A stretch of 64,000 nucleotides of DNA from Ohtaekwangia sp036786105 (GCF_036786105.1 NZ_DAIQRQ010000010.1:58022-122021), one strand, 5' to 3'. Numbered from the stretch's first letter, positions 42,860-52,305 are shown. Notes: generated from the letters alone by a model not told the origin. Program-made: numbers and translations.

Positions 42860-44026
42860 TCAGATGCGGATATATATCTTGCGCTTGTCGAGCCACCAGC
42901 CTGCCAGCCAGCACATGAGCATAAACCAGATGCCGGTAAGTAACGATCCGAAAGGACCGGGGGCAACCTGTTGAAAAATAGCTTTACTGATCCACTCAAA
43001 TACCGATTGCCCCGATGGAAGTTTAATGGTTACCAGAACAACGTAGGCCAGCTCCGAAAGCAGATATACAAACAGGGAGTTCTTTCCAAATACGTTGAAG
43101 AAATATACTCCTGCGGTTTGCTTTTGTATCTCTATAAAATAGATTAACACAGCAAGCATCAGCACATCAATGCCAATGGTATAAAGAACGAACGGGCTTG
43201 TCCATAATTTTTTGGAAATAGGGAATACAAGGTTCCACCACAGGGCCAGGGAAATGAATATTACGCCAGCAATCATCAACCGCGTGAGACATTCGTATGT
43301 CTTCCCTTTCTGCTGAATAAATATACCGGCTATATATCCCCCCAGTACATTGACGATGGCTGGTAAGGTGCTGAGTATGCCTTCCGGGTCGAACGGTATA
43401 GCGTCTTTCTTATAAATATGGTTTTCTCCCAGCAGAAATACATCCAGTCTCGTAATGGCATTACCACCCATAGTCAATTCTTCGCCGGGTGTTCCGAACA
43501 GGTATAGCAATGCCCAGTATAGTAAGAGTATACCGGCTGAAATCCATAAAACTGCATTTCGCGAGAGGTATTGTACCAATAGTGCAGCACAGCAATAGGC
43601 TAACGCAATGCGTTGCAATACACCCATTACCCGGGTGCTGCTAAACGGTTTTGCCACCCATGAACCATCGGCCTGCTGTGCTGCAAACGGAAACCAATAC
43701 ATGAGGTAGCCAATCAGGAACACCAGTGCCGTGCGCTTGAATATTCTGAGCAGGAATGTTTGAGATGAAATAAGCTCCGGCTGACGAATAGAGAAGCTCA
43801 TGGCATTTCCCACCGCGAACAGAAACGAAGGAAATACGAGATCGGCCAAGGTAAACCCAAACCACCGGGCATGCACCAGGTAAGGATATAGCGCAGCGCC
43901 TTTACCAGGAGAGTTAACGATAATCATTAAACATATAGTAATGCCGCGAAAAACGTCAAGCGACAGAAATCGTTCTTTGCCCTGCAACGCTGCCGGTGAC
44001 TGTATCGGTTGAATTTGTTTTTCCAT
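42860..44026 (-). CDS. HGSNAT/NagX-like membrane acyltransferase (DUF5009/DUF1624)
   Basis: 388 residues and about ten membrane helices. FLSLDVFRGITICLMIIVNSPG at the front and YLVHARWFGFTLADLVFPSFLFAVGNAM are the signature of the bacterial relatives of human heparan-alpha-glucosaminide N-acetyltransferase: the conserved 'D-x-x-R-G' and the His in VHARW that lies in the acetyl-transfer region. Later helices include ALVFLIGYLMYWFPF, NAVLWISAGILLLYWALLYLF and SPFVLYTIGIDVLMLAVLIYFIEI. Similar genes often sit with PULs and are thought to acetylate glucosamine at the inner membrane or to transport sugars. It stands between the alpha-GlcNAc-ase (4-bp gap) and GH92. Confidence 0.9.
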   Translation of the reverse strand: MEKQIQPIQSPAALQGKERFLSLDVFRGITICLMIIVNSPGKGAALYPYLVHARWFGFTLADLVFPSFLFAVGNAMSFSIRQPELISSQTFLLRIFKRTALVFLIGYLMYWFPFAAQQADGSWVAKPFSSTRVMGVLQRIALAYCCAALLVQYLSRNAVLWISAGILLLYWALLYLFGTPGEELTMGGNAITRLDVFLLGENHIYKKDAIPFDPEGILSTLPAIVNVLGGYIAGIFIQQKGKTYECLTRLMIAGVIFISLALWWNLVFPISKKLWTSPFVLYTIGIDVLMLAVLIYFIEIQKQTAGVYFFNVFGKNSLFVYLLSELAYVVLVTIKLPSGQSVFEWISKAIFQQVAPGPFGSLLTGIWFMLMCWLAGWWLDKRKIYIRI

Positions 44027-44030
44027 GATC

Positions 44031-46238
44031 TTATTTCATCGTACTATACGATGCCTCGATTGCAGCGCGATATTGTTGATATAGTTGCTGCACAACGTCT
44101 ATTGAATTACCGGTGGTCTGTTCAGGAAAATGGGTGTGCGCTGTAACCCATTGCCATTCCCATGCTTTGATGCCTTCATCAAAACGTTGTTGATCGAAAG
44201 GCTGCCGCTGCCGTGCGGCTATTATTCTTTGCTGAAAAAATTGCTGCCACCGAGGCTTATAAAAATCGCTCAGCAGTCCGCTCCACTGACGACAGGAGTA
44301 TTCGTGAAGTCTGTTACCGGCACCACCCCAGAGCGTAATCAGATTACGTGCATTCTGTTCATACAAATCTTTTTCTTCCTTGGTAATGCCGCAACGCCTT
44401 GCATCTTCGAGCCATTTACCAAGAAGAAAATCTTTACGCGTGGCGAGCAGGCGATCAAGGTCATCGATCAGTTGAATAAATTTTTCCGTTTCGCGCGCAA
44501 AGCCAATGGTATCTTTACGGATATATAGTTCTGCGATGGATTGATGCAGCGGCAATGCATAGTTGGCAAGCACCTGCCGCGTAACATCTACCAGGTCATA
44601 TTGAAATCCATCGTAATCTTTGCAGGCCGGTATAGCCTGCATCAATTCGTCCCACGCCGGAAGCAACGATTCCGCAGGGTAATTTAAAGTGGTTTTCGCC
44701 CATCGCCTTCCGGATTCAAAGGTTGGTCGTGCAGCGATAATAGATTCGGCGCCATCGCGTATATCTTTGCCATTATATACTGTGGTTCGCAATATTTGCC
44801 AGGCTTTCAGTGCATGCGCATCTTTGCTGCCATAGCGATTCAATATATACTCTGGCAACCAGGCATCAAGTACTATATCCTGATCGCGCCAGGTGTGATC
44901 GGTCATCAGTTCGTACAGCACCGGGTTTTGTTCGATACCTTCCATGGTAAGTCCAATGCCCTTCATTTGTCCCGAGGCAGAATCATGTAACGCCTGCGAT
45001 GGTCCTTTGGCTACACCTTCTATGCGACCAAACATGCTGATGTTGCCGCCAAAGTTGTGCAGCATGTTCCAGATCCACGGTTTGCCATAAAATGCTTCAG
45101 TACGTTTCCATACAGGTTCAATCTCTGTGGCAAGATCGAGCAACAGCATGTGATCGTTCGGTACGGCATCGAGCAAAGCTTTTATCTGCGGACCTTTCCA
45201 GAACTTTCGGTCGCTATAAAACAGCCATCCTTGCATTACCCAGGTAGCATCGGGGTCTGCACTGCGCATGCCTTCATATACTTTTTTGCTGAGCGATGCG
45301 AGGTAATCCGGATCATCGGAAGGAGGCTCGTTCTCATTAAATGTATCCGCAGAGTATAGATGGCTGTTGCCATAGTACTTCGTTTGTGTTTCGAGAAATT
45401 TTTTGCCGAGTGTGGCAAACATCGGATCTTCCGTATCCAATATATAGGTGTCGTCAAAGTCATTTCCCCAATTGGTCTTCTTCAGTTTAGACGTTGGGTA
45501 TAATTTTGTGAAGGCTGCCGGCACGTGCCCGGTAAAAGCAGGCAGCACGGGTTTCATGCCGAGGGCTCTTTCACGCGCCACAATCTGTTGCTGCAGATCA
45601 CGATGACTTTCCATCCAGTGTTGTGGAAGCGGTCCGCCCCACGCATCGAGGTTACCCATCCAGAACCAGGCGAAATAGGAGGGACCGCAGAAAAATGTTT
45701 TCAGGTCTTCTTCCGTGAAGCCAAGCGATCGGTATACTTCGTGCCAGATATACTCTTGCCCGGTAATCGCCAGCGGCAGGTTGATGCCATGCAGTGCCAT
45801 CCAGTCAATTTCTTTTTCCCAGCGAGCCCAGTCCCACCAGCTCATGCTATAATTGAAGGTACAGTAGTTAAGATAGTAGCGATAGGTATAGGGCGATGTT
45901 CTGCGAATCTTTGCCGGCACTGCCGGAAGCTTCTGGCTCAGCTTCAGGTTCGTGCCATTCCAGGTGATCTGGCAATGGGTGTATTCTTTCAGGTAATAAT
46001 ACAGTGCAGAGGCAATGGCAACGCCATTATTTCCCCGCAGTATAATTGTATTTTTCCGGCTCTCAATTTCAAAAACGTCCGCTGGAGCAGAGGTACTCAG
46101 CGCTTCTGCACGAAAATGCGAGGCATGTTGGGGAATAACGCGTTTGATCAGCGCTTCCGCAGATTTCAGGTCAACCTGTGCTTTCCCGGTTACACAGGGG
46201 AACAACAGGAGAAACAAGTACCATCGTTTATTTTTCAT
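44031..46238 (-). CDS. Alpha-N-acetylglucosaminidase, GH89 (NAGLU family)
   Basis: 735 residues from ATG 46238 (MKNKRWYLFLLLFPCVTGKAQ, signal peptide). Three NAGLU domains are visible: an N-terminal alpha/beta domain (LIKRVIPQHASHFRAEAL...), the tim-barrel domain (from about 105: TSPYTYRYYLNYCTFNYSMSWWDWARWEKEIDWMALHGINLPLAITGQEYIW, DTFNENEPPSDD, IWNMLHNFGGNISMFG, GLTMEGIEQNPVLYELM) and an all-helical C-terminal domain. The catalytic Glu pair of human NAGLU corresponds to NENEP and TMEGIEQN. Cleaves terminal alpha-linked GlcNAc. It overlaps the phosphatase stop by 11 bp, so the two are translated in a coupled way. Secreted or periplasmic. Confidence 0.93.
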   Translation of the reverse strand: MKNKRWYLFLLLFPCVTGKAQVDLKSAEALIKRVIPQHASHFRAEALSTSAPADVFEIESRKNTIILRGNNGVAIASALYYYLKEYTHCQITWNGTNLKLSQKLPAVPAKIRRTSPYTYRYYLNYCTFNYSMSWWDWARWEKEIDWMALHGINLPLAITGQEYIWHEVYRSLGFTEEDLKTFFCGPSYFAWFWMGNLDAWGGPLPQHWMESHRDLQQQIVARERALGMKPVLPAFTGHVPAAFTKLYPTSKLKKTNWGNDFDDTYILDTEDPMFATLGKKFLETQTKYYGNSHLYSADTFNENEPPSDDPDYLASLSKKVYEGMRSADPDATWVMQGWLFYSDRKFWKGPQIKALLDAVPNDHMLLLDLATEIEPVWKRTEAFYGKPWIWNMLHNFGGNISMFGRIEGVAKGPSQALHDSASGQMKGIGLTMEGIEQNPVLYELMTDHTWRDQDIVLDAWLPEYILNRYGSKDAHALKAWQILRTTVYNGKDIRDGAESIIAARPTFESGRRWAKTTLNYPAESLLPAWDELMQAIPACKDYDGFQYDLVDVTRQVLANYALPLHQSIAELYIRKDTIGFARETEKFIQLIDDLDRLLATRKDFLLGKWLEDARRCGITKEEKDLYEQNARNLITLWGGAGNRLHEYSCRQWSGLLSDFYKPRWQQFFQQRIIAARQRQPFDQQRFDEGIKAWEWQWVTAHTHFPEQTTGNSIDVVQQLYQQYRAAIEASYSTMK

Positions 46239-47196
46239 CACGGTTAATCGATTCTTTGTAGAGTATTTTTCCGGTAGCATCAATGAAGGTGATCAGCATG
46301 GTTTTTTCTTTTGCTGATATGGCCATAAAGCCACACGTACTTTTGGCAAATTTTACAAGGGGATCTTTTGCGCGTACAGGGGTATATTCTGCCCCTCCAC
46401 CGGAAACCAGTTGGTGAACAGAACTCTTCCCGTTTTGTAAACTCTGCAGACTGTGGTCGTGCCCTGCAAAGTATATTTGTACATGATGCTTTTCGAGCAG
46501 AGGTATAAGTTTGGTTTGCAGCGATGCTTCACCGCCATGATCGCCAGCAGAGTAAGCCGGATGATGGCCTACTACAACTTTCCATTTTTCTTTCGAAGCT
46601 GCCAGCACACTGTCCATCCACTGTAATTGACGGAGCGTATCCTGTTTAAGAATATTCTTGTTCCGGTTGCCCTCATAATAATCGGGAATAAATGGATTGG
46701 TGTCTATGAATACGAACCGTATATCATTCCAGGCGATGGTATAATACTGCGCCGGCATTTTCCACCGCTGGCTTTTTTTGCTGTAGTCAATTTGTGCCTG
46801 AAGGTTGCCTTCATAGTCGTGATTACCCAGTGTATTGAACCAGGGTATCTGCAACGAATGGCTCCGGTATATATTTTCAAAAGAGCTTATCCATTGATAA
46901 TCGTCTGTACTTGCTACGCCGCAGCAATAGAAGTTATCGCCGGTAGAAATAATAAATCTTGCGTTTATCTGATTGGCTGCAATGCCCATCCAATCGGCAA
47001 CATCCTGCTGGCAACCCTGACCATTGCGGCCCCAATCGCCCAATACAAGAAAGGGAAGTGCGCCTTCTTCTTTCAAAAGGCCTTCTACCGTTTTACCGGT
47101 AAGGTGTTTTTCAACCCGTTGCGCGTAGCTGTGGACATAAGAAGATATAAAGAGTAAACAAACAAGTGAAATGTGTAGATGAGACCGATGTTTCAT
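46228..47196 (-). CDS. Purple acid phosphatase (ACP5/TRAP-like metallophosphoesterase), exported
   Basis: 322 residues from ATG 47196 (MKHRSHLHISLVCLLFISSYVHSYAQ is the signal peptide; the frame runs to 47289 without use). All five metal motifs of purple acid phosphatases are present in order: LGDWGRNGQG, STGDNFYCCGV, TLGNHDYEGN, VVVGHHPAYSAGDHGG and FAGHDHSLQ. The single-domain, about 320-residue size fits mammalian-type TRAP (ACP5), not plant PAP. It would dephosphorylate phosphomonoesters in the periplasm. First enzyme after susD in the PUL, separated from it by the terminator at 47253-47280, and overlapping the GH89 gene by 11 bp. Confidence 0.93.
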   Translation of the reverse strand: MKHRSHLHISLVCLLFISSYVHSYAQRVEKHLTGKTVEGLLKEEGALPFLVLGDWGRNGQGCQQDVADWMGIAANQINARFIISTGDNFYCCGVASTDDYQWISSFENIYRSHSLQIPWFNTLGNHDYEGNLQAQIDYSKKSQRWKMPAQYYTIAWNDIRFVFIDTNPFIPDYYEGNRNKNILKQDTLRQLQWMDSVLAASKEKWKVVVGHHPAYSAGDHGGEASLQTKLIPLLEKHHVQIYFAGHDHSLQSLQNGKSSVHQLVSGGGAEYTPVRAKDPLVKFAKSTCGFMAISAKEKTMLITFIDATGKILYKESINRDEK

Positions 47197-47244
47197 GATG
47201 CATGAAAGATAGGGAACAGCCTGTACAGTAGCGTATGCGTTGTT

Positions 47245-47280
47245 AAAAAAAAGGGGACATGGCTCAAACGCCACGTCCCC
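47245..47280 (-). terminator. Intrinsic terminator between susD and the enzyme genes
   Basis: ggggacatggc (47253-47263) pairs with gccacgtcccc (47270-47280), 11 bp with one G-U, loop tcaaac. On the minus strand it is followed by T8 (47245-47252). It lies 17 bp after the susD stop and 49 bp before the phosphatase ATG, so most transcripts should stop after susCD. Confidence 0.85.
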
Positions 47281-47296
47281 CGCAACCAATCAAATT

Positions 47297-48919
47297 CTAT
47301 TGATAGCCCTCATTTTGTTGTAATTGCGTATTGAGTCTGCGCGCAATAGTAGGAATCGGGAAAAGACGTTTGTGCGGATCAGCATCTGTCTTGAAGCCCC
47401 AACTTTGCTCATAGGTTCCAAAGCGAATCATGTCATTTCTGTGCCATGCTTCCCACGCAAATTCGCGGGCACGTTCTTCATAAATAAACTGCAAATCAAC
47501 ACTGCCCAGATCGCCACTGGTAGTGCGGTTGGCGCGTAGTTGATTGACCAGTGTAAGTGCCTGATCGCCCAACGTAGGTGTACCGCCACGAAGTATAGCT
47601 TCCGCTTTCATCAATATAATATCAGCGTAACGGAATACCGGAACATCGTTGTTTTGATTGCGGCTGGTGGAGGTTGCATCCGGATAAAATTTGATGTTGC
47701 GATAGCCCATGTTCCAGGCAATTTCATCGTTGCCCAGATCGAAGTTGTTGGGATCGTATCGGAGAATAATAGCAGGTGTGAGGTTTACCTGATAGGTATA
47801 AGAACCTGATGGATTACCACCGTTATAGGTGTAATCATATCCCTGGTTGGTCGTAGTTACGGTTACGGGGGTAACACCATCGTTCATGTATTGCAAGCCG
47901 GTGAGCCATTGCTGATTGCGGATATCGTTCGCATCATCTTCAAAGTATGCATAAAACTCCGGCAGTGTACTCTCCGGTGCGCTGGGTGTGAACGGCAGAT
48001 TGAATTTGGCTTTCAGCGAACGCGGTACATCGTAACGTGCGTGATACATATATCCGTTGGTTCCGCTGGATGCAGAAGCCGTTGGATCGTACGGAATAGC
48101 AAAAATAAACTCCGGTGTGGCCGGGCCATTGTCCGGGTAAAACATTTTGAGATATGTACTTCTCGGGGCCAGCGAAAATTTACCGGAAGAGATCAGGTAA
48201 TCACACGCGGCTATACAGTCGTTGTTGCGTTCAGTGCCGGTATATATCGATGCATTGAGATACATTTTGGCGAGCAGTGCATACGCAGCATATTTGGTCA
48301 TCAATCCATAGGTAGTGTTTCCTGTAGCGCTGCTTAAATTTGGTATAGCTGCTTTTACTTCTGATTCAATAAAGTTGAATACTTGTGCACGCGATATAGT
48401 CGGGTGTTGTGTGAAATCTCCATACACCGTGTCCAGCGGAACGTTGCCATACAGATCCATCATCATAAAGTAAGCAAATGCACGTACCATCCTAAGCTCA
48501 GCCATATCATTCTTCTTGGAGTAATAGGTGTCAGGCTCGGATGTTTTCAATATCGATATAGCCTGGTTGGTAGTACCAATTACGCGTGATAGCCAGCTCC
48601 AGCAACCGTTTGTCCAGCCATGATCTTTTGTCCAGCTGTGATAATGCAGCATCATGTAGTTCTGGTTGTCGTACCAGTTGCCTCCGCGTGCAGGAAGTAT
48701 AGCTTCGTCTGTACTCAGACTTTGCATAAACCAGTAATCCAGGGAATAATTACCGCGCAGGGCCGCATAGGCCGTTCCTTTTACCGCTACAAATTGCAGC
48801 GAGTCTTTCGGGAATACATCCGGTGTTAATTCTGTGGTGGCAGGTTCGTCCAGGTCATGGCAGGCGATCAATCCCGCAGCCATACAGAAGATGAATATAT
48901 AGGGTATGAAATGTTTCAT
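47297..48919 (-). CDS. susD: SusD/RagB family glycan-binding outer-membrane lipoprotein
   Basis: 540 residues from ATG 48919 (MKHFIPYIFIFCMAAGLIAC): lipobox LIAC, then HDLDEPATTELTPDVFPKDS, the usual SusD start 'L-D-x-x-P-x-x-x-x-x-x-x-x-F'. The helical TPR core is present (AELRMVRAFAYFMMMDLYGNVPLDTVY, a strict SusD block; RAQVFNFIESEVKAAIPNLS; TKYAAYALLAKMYLNAS) and the ending VPVFRYADIILMKAEAILR, FIYEERAREFAWEAWHRNDMIRFGT, KRLFPIPTIARRLNTQLQQNEGY. It caps the SusC barrel and binds the glycan. Stops 1 bp from susC start side; same operon. Confidence 0.95.
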   Translation of the reverse strand: MKHFIPYIFIFCMAAGLIACHDLDEPATTELTPDVFPKDSLQFVAVKGTAYAALRGNYSLDYWFMQSLSTDEAILPARGGNWYDNQNYMMLHYHSWTKDHGWTNGCWSWLSRVIGTTNQAISILKTSEPDTYYSKKNDMAELRMVRAFAYFMMMDLYGNVPLDTVYGDFTQHPTISRAQVFNFIESEVKAAIPNLSSATGNTTYGLMTKYAAYALLAKMYLNASIYTGTERNNDCIAACDYLISSGKFSLAPRSTYLKMFYPDNGPATPEFIFAIPYDPTASASSGTNGYMYHARYDVPRSLKAKFNLPFTPSAPESTLPEFYAYFEDDANDIRNQQWLTGLQYMNDGVTPVTVTTTNQGYDYTYNGGNPSGSYTYQVNLTPAIILRYDPNNFDLGNDEIAWNMGYRNIKFYPDATSTSRNQNNDVPVFRYADIILMKAEAILRGGTPTLGDQALTLVNQLRANRTTSGDLGSVDLQFIYEERAREFAWEAWHRNDMIRFGTYEQSWGFKTDADPHKRLFPIPTIARRLNTQLQQNEGYQ

Positions 48920-48954
48920 GCGTTGAAATGATTTTACTTCGTTTAACACGGGCA

Positions 48955-51900
48955 TTAGAAGGAAACGTTTAGACCAAGCAGGAATGTGCGTGTTTTCGGA
49001 TAGAAGTTATTCGAGTCTACGCCCAGTGCTGTACCACCCTGATTGATCTCCGGATCGATACCTTTGTATTTGGTGATTACAAAAGCATTGTTCACCGAAG
49101 TATAAATGCGGAGCGACTTAATATAATTATTGGTGATCTTGAAATTATAGGCCAGCGTTGCGTTGTCAAGACGCACATAACTTCCGTTTTCGATAAAGCG
49201 CGATGAGTATATATAGGCTTTGGAGTTCGCCTGCGTTTCGCCTGATACTTCCTGCAACACGTTGGTATATTGTGCTGTGGTGGGCCTGAAAAGGTCGGCC
49301 CGCGTTACGTTGAATATTTTATTGCCAAATACACCACGGAAAAATACATTCAGGGTAAAGTTCCTGTAGGTAAACGTGTTTGTCCAACCCATCAGCAACT
49401 TGGGCTGTGGACTTCCCACATAGTGATAGTTATCGGTAGCTATGCTGGTAGTCAGGTTTCCATTTTTGTCTACGTATTGCGATACACCATTCTCGTCTTT
49501 ACCGGCATACTGTTGCGTAAAGAATTGTCCGAGCGGCTTGCCTGTCTTTAGTATCTGTAAGGTACCACCCGTTTGTCCTGCACCATCCGGTTGCGAGTAC
49601 CGAACCGAGTCGCCACCGGTGAACAATGGATTTGATAAGCTTGTAATCGTGTTAACGTTGTGCGCCAGGTTTAATCCGGTATTCCAGGCAAAGTCTCCCG
49701 CTTTTAAAGGAGAAGCGTTCAGTGATAATTCAATACCTTTATTGTTGATGCTTCCGCCATTAGCCACGATCGAACCTGCCGGCACCAGTATGGGATCAAC
49801 GGTATACGAATAGATCATACCTGTTGTATTCTTATTATACCACTCAATGGTACCGTTTAGCTTGTTACCGAGAAGACCAAAGTCAAGACCCACGTTGGTG
49901 GTCGCTGTTTTCTCCCAGCGCAAGTCAGGATTCGAAGCTTGTGTGGGGCCATAGGCTGCAAATTGTTTGCCGTTGTAGTAAAATGTACCCTGGCTTCCCA
50001 TGATAAATTGGGATGTATAGGCATTGAAGCCTGATGAGTTGCCGGTTACACCATAACTGCCTCGTATTTTCAGATCGGTAAATATACCTTGCGTATTCAT
50101 GAAATTCTCTTCGATGAGGCGCCACGCTACACCTACAGATGGGAAGTAACCCCACTGGTGATTCGTACCAAATACAGAACTGCCATCTCTGCGAATCGAT
50201 CCCTGGAAGAGGTATTTATCTTTATAGTTATAATTTACACGGAAGAAATCAGAGATCAGTTTAGTCTTGTAGTACGTAAGATCATTACCAAAGTTTATCC
50301 GGTAAGAAGATACAGCATACGGATTGCTGAGTGCGAAGTTGGAATAACCAATGTTGTCTACCGCGAAGTTCGTACTGGTTACCTGGAAACCATCGCCTAC
50401 TTCACTGCCCTGATAAGAATAACCAAGCACGGCATTGAAGTCGTGATCGCCTATTGTTTTATTCCAGGTGAAAAACGTTTCCAGTATTTTTCGGGTGGTT
50501 TGATATGTGTTGCGCAGTGCAGTACCGTTCGTTCCAAAATTTAGCAGTGTATGCGTGAGAGGCGGTTCAGGATTGTTGTAAAAATTTACACCTCCATATA
50601 CACTTGAATAATAACTGTCGTATGCTTCTCCGTGCAGCGAGTTTTCATTCTGGTAAGAGAGATTAATATCGTATGTAAGGCTAAATGGTAATTTTACCTG
50701 CGTGTTGAAACCGCCCACCAACGTGGTATATTTCGTTTCATCTTTCGCATGGTCGATCATTGCCATCGGGTTGAAATAAGAACCGGTGGAGAGGTTTTCA
50801 AAATAGTTGCCACTGGCATCGCGTACTGGTGATACCGGCAGGCGATAGATCATTTGTTGCAATACATTGTTACGCAACGGAGTATTGGAAGCATTGTTTG
50901 TGGAATAGTTCAGGTTAACACCAAACTTTACTTTGTCATTAAATGCATATTGATCCATGGCAAGACGTGCAATCACGCGGCTTAGCGAGCTCTTGGGAAG
51001 TATACCATCTTTGTAAGAATAGTTTACACTTGCACTATAGGTGTTGTGCTCGGTGCCACCACTGAAGGAGATGTTGTGATTGTGCGATACTGCCGATTTT
51101 TTCTCAACTGTTTTCTGCCAGTCAGTGTTGGCTCCGAGATCATCGTTTGGTGACAATGCCAGACCAGCACCAGAAAGAAAACTTCTGAGTTGATTGGCGT
51201 CCATCATCTTTAACCGATGCGATACTTTCTCAACGCCAACATAACTGCTATAGGTTACCTGCGTCTGTCCTTTTTTTCCGCGCTTCGTTGTGATCATAAT
51301 CACACCGTTGGAAGCCCGGTTACCATAGATAGCCGTAGCCGATGCATCTTTGAGTATGTCAATAGCAGCTATATCATCAGGTGCTACAATGGATATATCG
51401 GCACCGATAATTCCATCAATAACATAAAGCGGTGTTTGAGAACTGTTCAGCGTAGAGGCACCACGAATAATGACAGCAGCCTTTACGTTAGGATCGCCGC
51501 TGGCAGAGATGTTTACGCCCGGTATCTTGCCCTGCAGAAGTTGTGCTACATCGGTAATGGCACCTTTGTTCATATCTTCCGGCTTTACATTGGTAATGGC
51601 GCTGGCAAGGTTCTTCTTCGATTGTGTACCATATCCCACCACAACTACTTCACCCAACGTTGCAATATCTTCCTTGAGCAGCACATCAACAGTCGTTCGG
51701 CCCGCTAAGGATACTTCTTCGGGAACGAACCCGACAAAGGAAAAGATCAGCGTAGGGTTGGCACCTTCTACCGAAATAATATACTCTCCGTTTACATCTG
51801 TAGAGGTACCGGTTGTTGTTCCTTTCACAATTACCGATACACCGGGCAGCGGTCCCTCACTTGATGTAACCTTGCCTTTTACCTGCCGGGAATCCTGTGC

Positions 51901-51975
51901 CAGCACCCATGTGTGCGGCAACCCGGCCAACAGAAACAGGAGGATCATCCATCTGTAGTATTTTTTCATAAGCAT
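48955..51975 (-). CDS. susC: SusC/RagA family TonB-linked outer-membrane transporter
   Basis: 1006 residues from ATG 51975 (51969 equally good). Signal peptide MKKYYRWMILLFLLAGLPHT...VLAQ. Residues 30-115 are a CarboxypepD_reg-like domain (VKGKVTSSEGPLPGVSVIVKGTTTGTSTDVNGEY...). Then the TonB-box region ATLGEVVVVGYGTQSKKNLASA, plug (VKPEDMNKGAITDVAQLLQGKIPGVNISAS, ...IRGASTLNSSQTPLYVIDGIIGADI, SATAIYGNRASNGVIMITTKRGK) and a 22-strand barrel to the end. SusC-type by length and the 'TG-K-x-x-x-x-x-x-x-VPGV/N' plug. Imports the oligosaccharide released at the surface. First gene of the operon; 330-bp divergent region before the sensor kinase. Confidence 0.96.
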   Translation of the reverse strand: MLMKKYYRWMILLFLLAGLPHTWVLAQDSRQVKGKVTSSEGPLPGVSVIVKGTTTGTSTDVNGEYIISVEGANPTLIFSFVGFVPEEVSLAGRTTVDVLLKEDIATLGEVVVVGYGTQSKKNLASAITNVKPEDMNKGAITDVAQLLQGKIPGVNISASGDPNVKAAVIIRGASTLNSSQTPLYVIDGIIGADISIVAPDDIAAIDILKDASATAIYGNRASNGVIMITTKRGKKGQTQVTYSSYVGVEKVSHRLKMMDANQLRSFLSGAGLALSPNDDLGANTDWQKTVEKKSAVSHNHNISFSGGTEHNTYSASVNYSYKDGILPKSSLSRVIARLAMDQYAFNDKVKFGVNLNYSTNNASNTPLRNNVLQQMIYRLPVSPVRDASGNYFENLSTGSYFNPMAMIDHAKDETKYTTLVGGFNTQVKLPFSLTYDINLSYQNENSLHGEAYDSYYSSVYGGVNFYNNPEPPLTHTLLNFGTNGTALRNTYQTTRKILETFFTWNKTIGDHDFNAVLGYSYQGSEVGDGFQVTSTNFAVDNIGYSNFALSNPYAVSSYRINFGNDLTYYKTKLISDFFRVNYNYKDKYLFQGSIRRDGSSVFGTNHQWGYFPSVGVAWRLIEENFMNTQGIFTDLKIRGSYGVTGNSSGFNAYTSQFIMGSQGTFYYNGKQFAAYGPTQASNPDLRWEKTATTNVGLDFGLLGNKLNGTIEWYNKNTTGMIYSYTVDPILVPAGSIVANGGSINNKGIELSLNASPLKAGDFAWNTGLNLAHNVNTITSLSNPLFTGGDSVRYSQPDGAGQTGGTLQILKTGKPLGQFFTQQYAGKDENGVSQYVDKNGNLTTSIATDNYHYVGSPQPKLLMGWTNTFTYRNFTLNVFFRGVFGNKIFNVTRADLFRPTTAQYTNVLQEVSGETQANSKAYIYSSRFIENGSYVRLDNATLAYNFKITNNYIKSLRIYTSVNNAFVITKYKGIDPEINQGGTALGVDSNNFYPKTRTFLLGLNVSF

Positions 51976-52305
51976 TATTAGGTTTTGTATAGGTTGAATT
52001 TTTTTTCGGGTTATAATGAAGAGTTGCTGCCTGCATCAGCCTCTTTGTTGCAATGCGTTATGTATATACTAAAGAGGTGTCCATTTTACCGGTAGCGCTT
52101 TTTTCTGTTAACGAAGTGTTATACATTTCATCCGAATTGTACCACTGCGGTTATTACAGATTTAAATGAAAATATTGATCATATAAAAAATATTCACCGA
52201 ACGGATATATTCAGGGGATGAAGCGATGGATTTACTCTCTGAAAGAATCACCGCAATTTGTGTTGCGGTGGTTACGCAACGGGGAGTAAGCATTTATAGG
52301 TATAT
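51976..52305. promoter_or_regulatory. Divergent regulatory region between susC and the propeller kinase
   Basis: 330 bp, no gene of its own. A perfect 8-bp hairpin caccgcaa-tttgtg-ttgcggtg (52249-52270) sits 36 bp before the kinase ATG. A 7-bp repeat cctcttt...aaagagg (52040-52046, 52071-52077) flanks 24 bp on the susC side. I found no exact TAnnTTTG on the minus strand here. The regulator of 55203 is the likely binder. Confidence 0.45.

Noticed and set aside
45525..46247. 240-aa plus-strand ORF opposite the GH89 gene
   Set aside because: Antisense to clear GH89 motifs; Cys/His/Arg-rich composition typical of shadow frames.
52218..52289. 23-codon leader ORF before the propeller kinase
   Set aside because: Composition of a hairpin-bearing leader; no support that it is translated.
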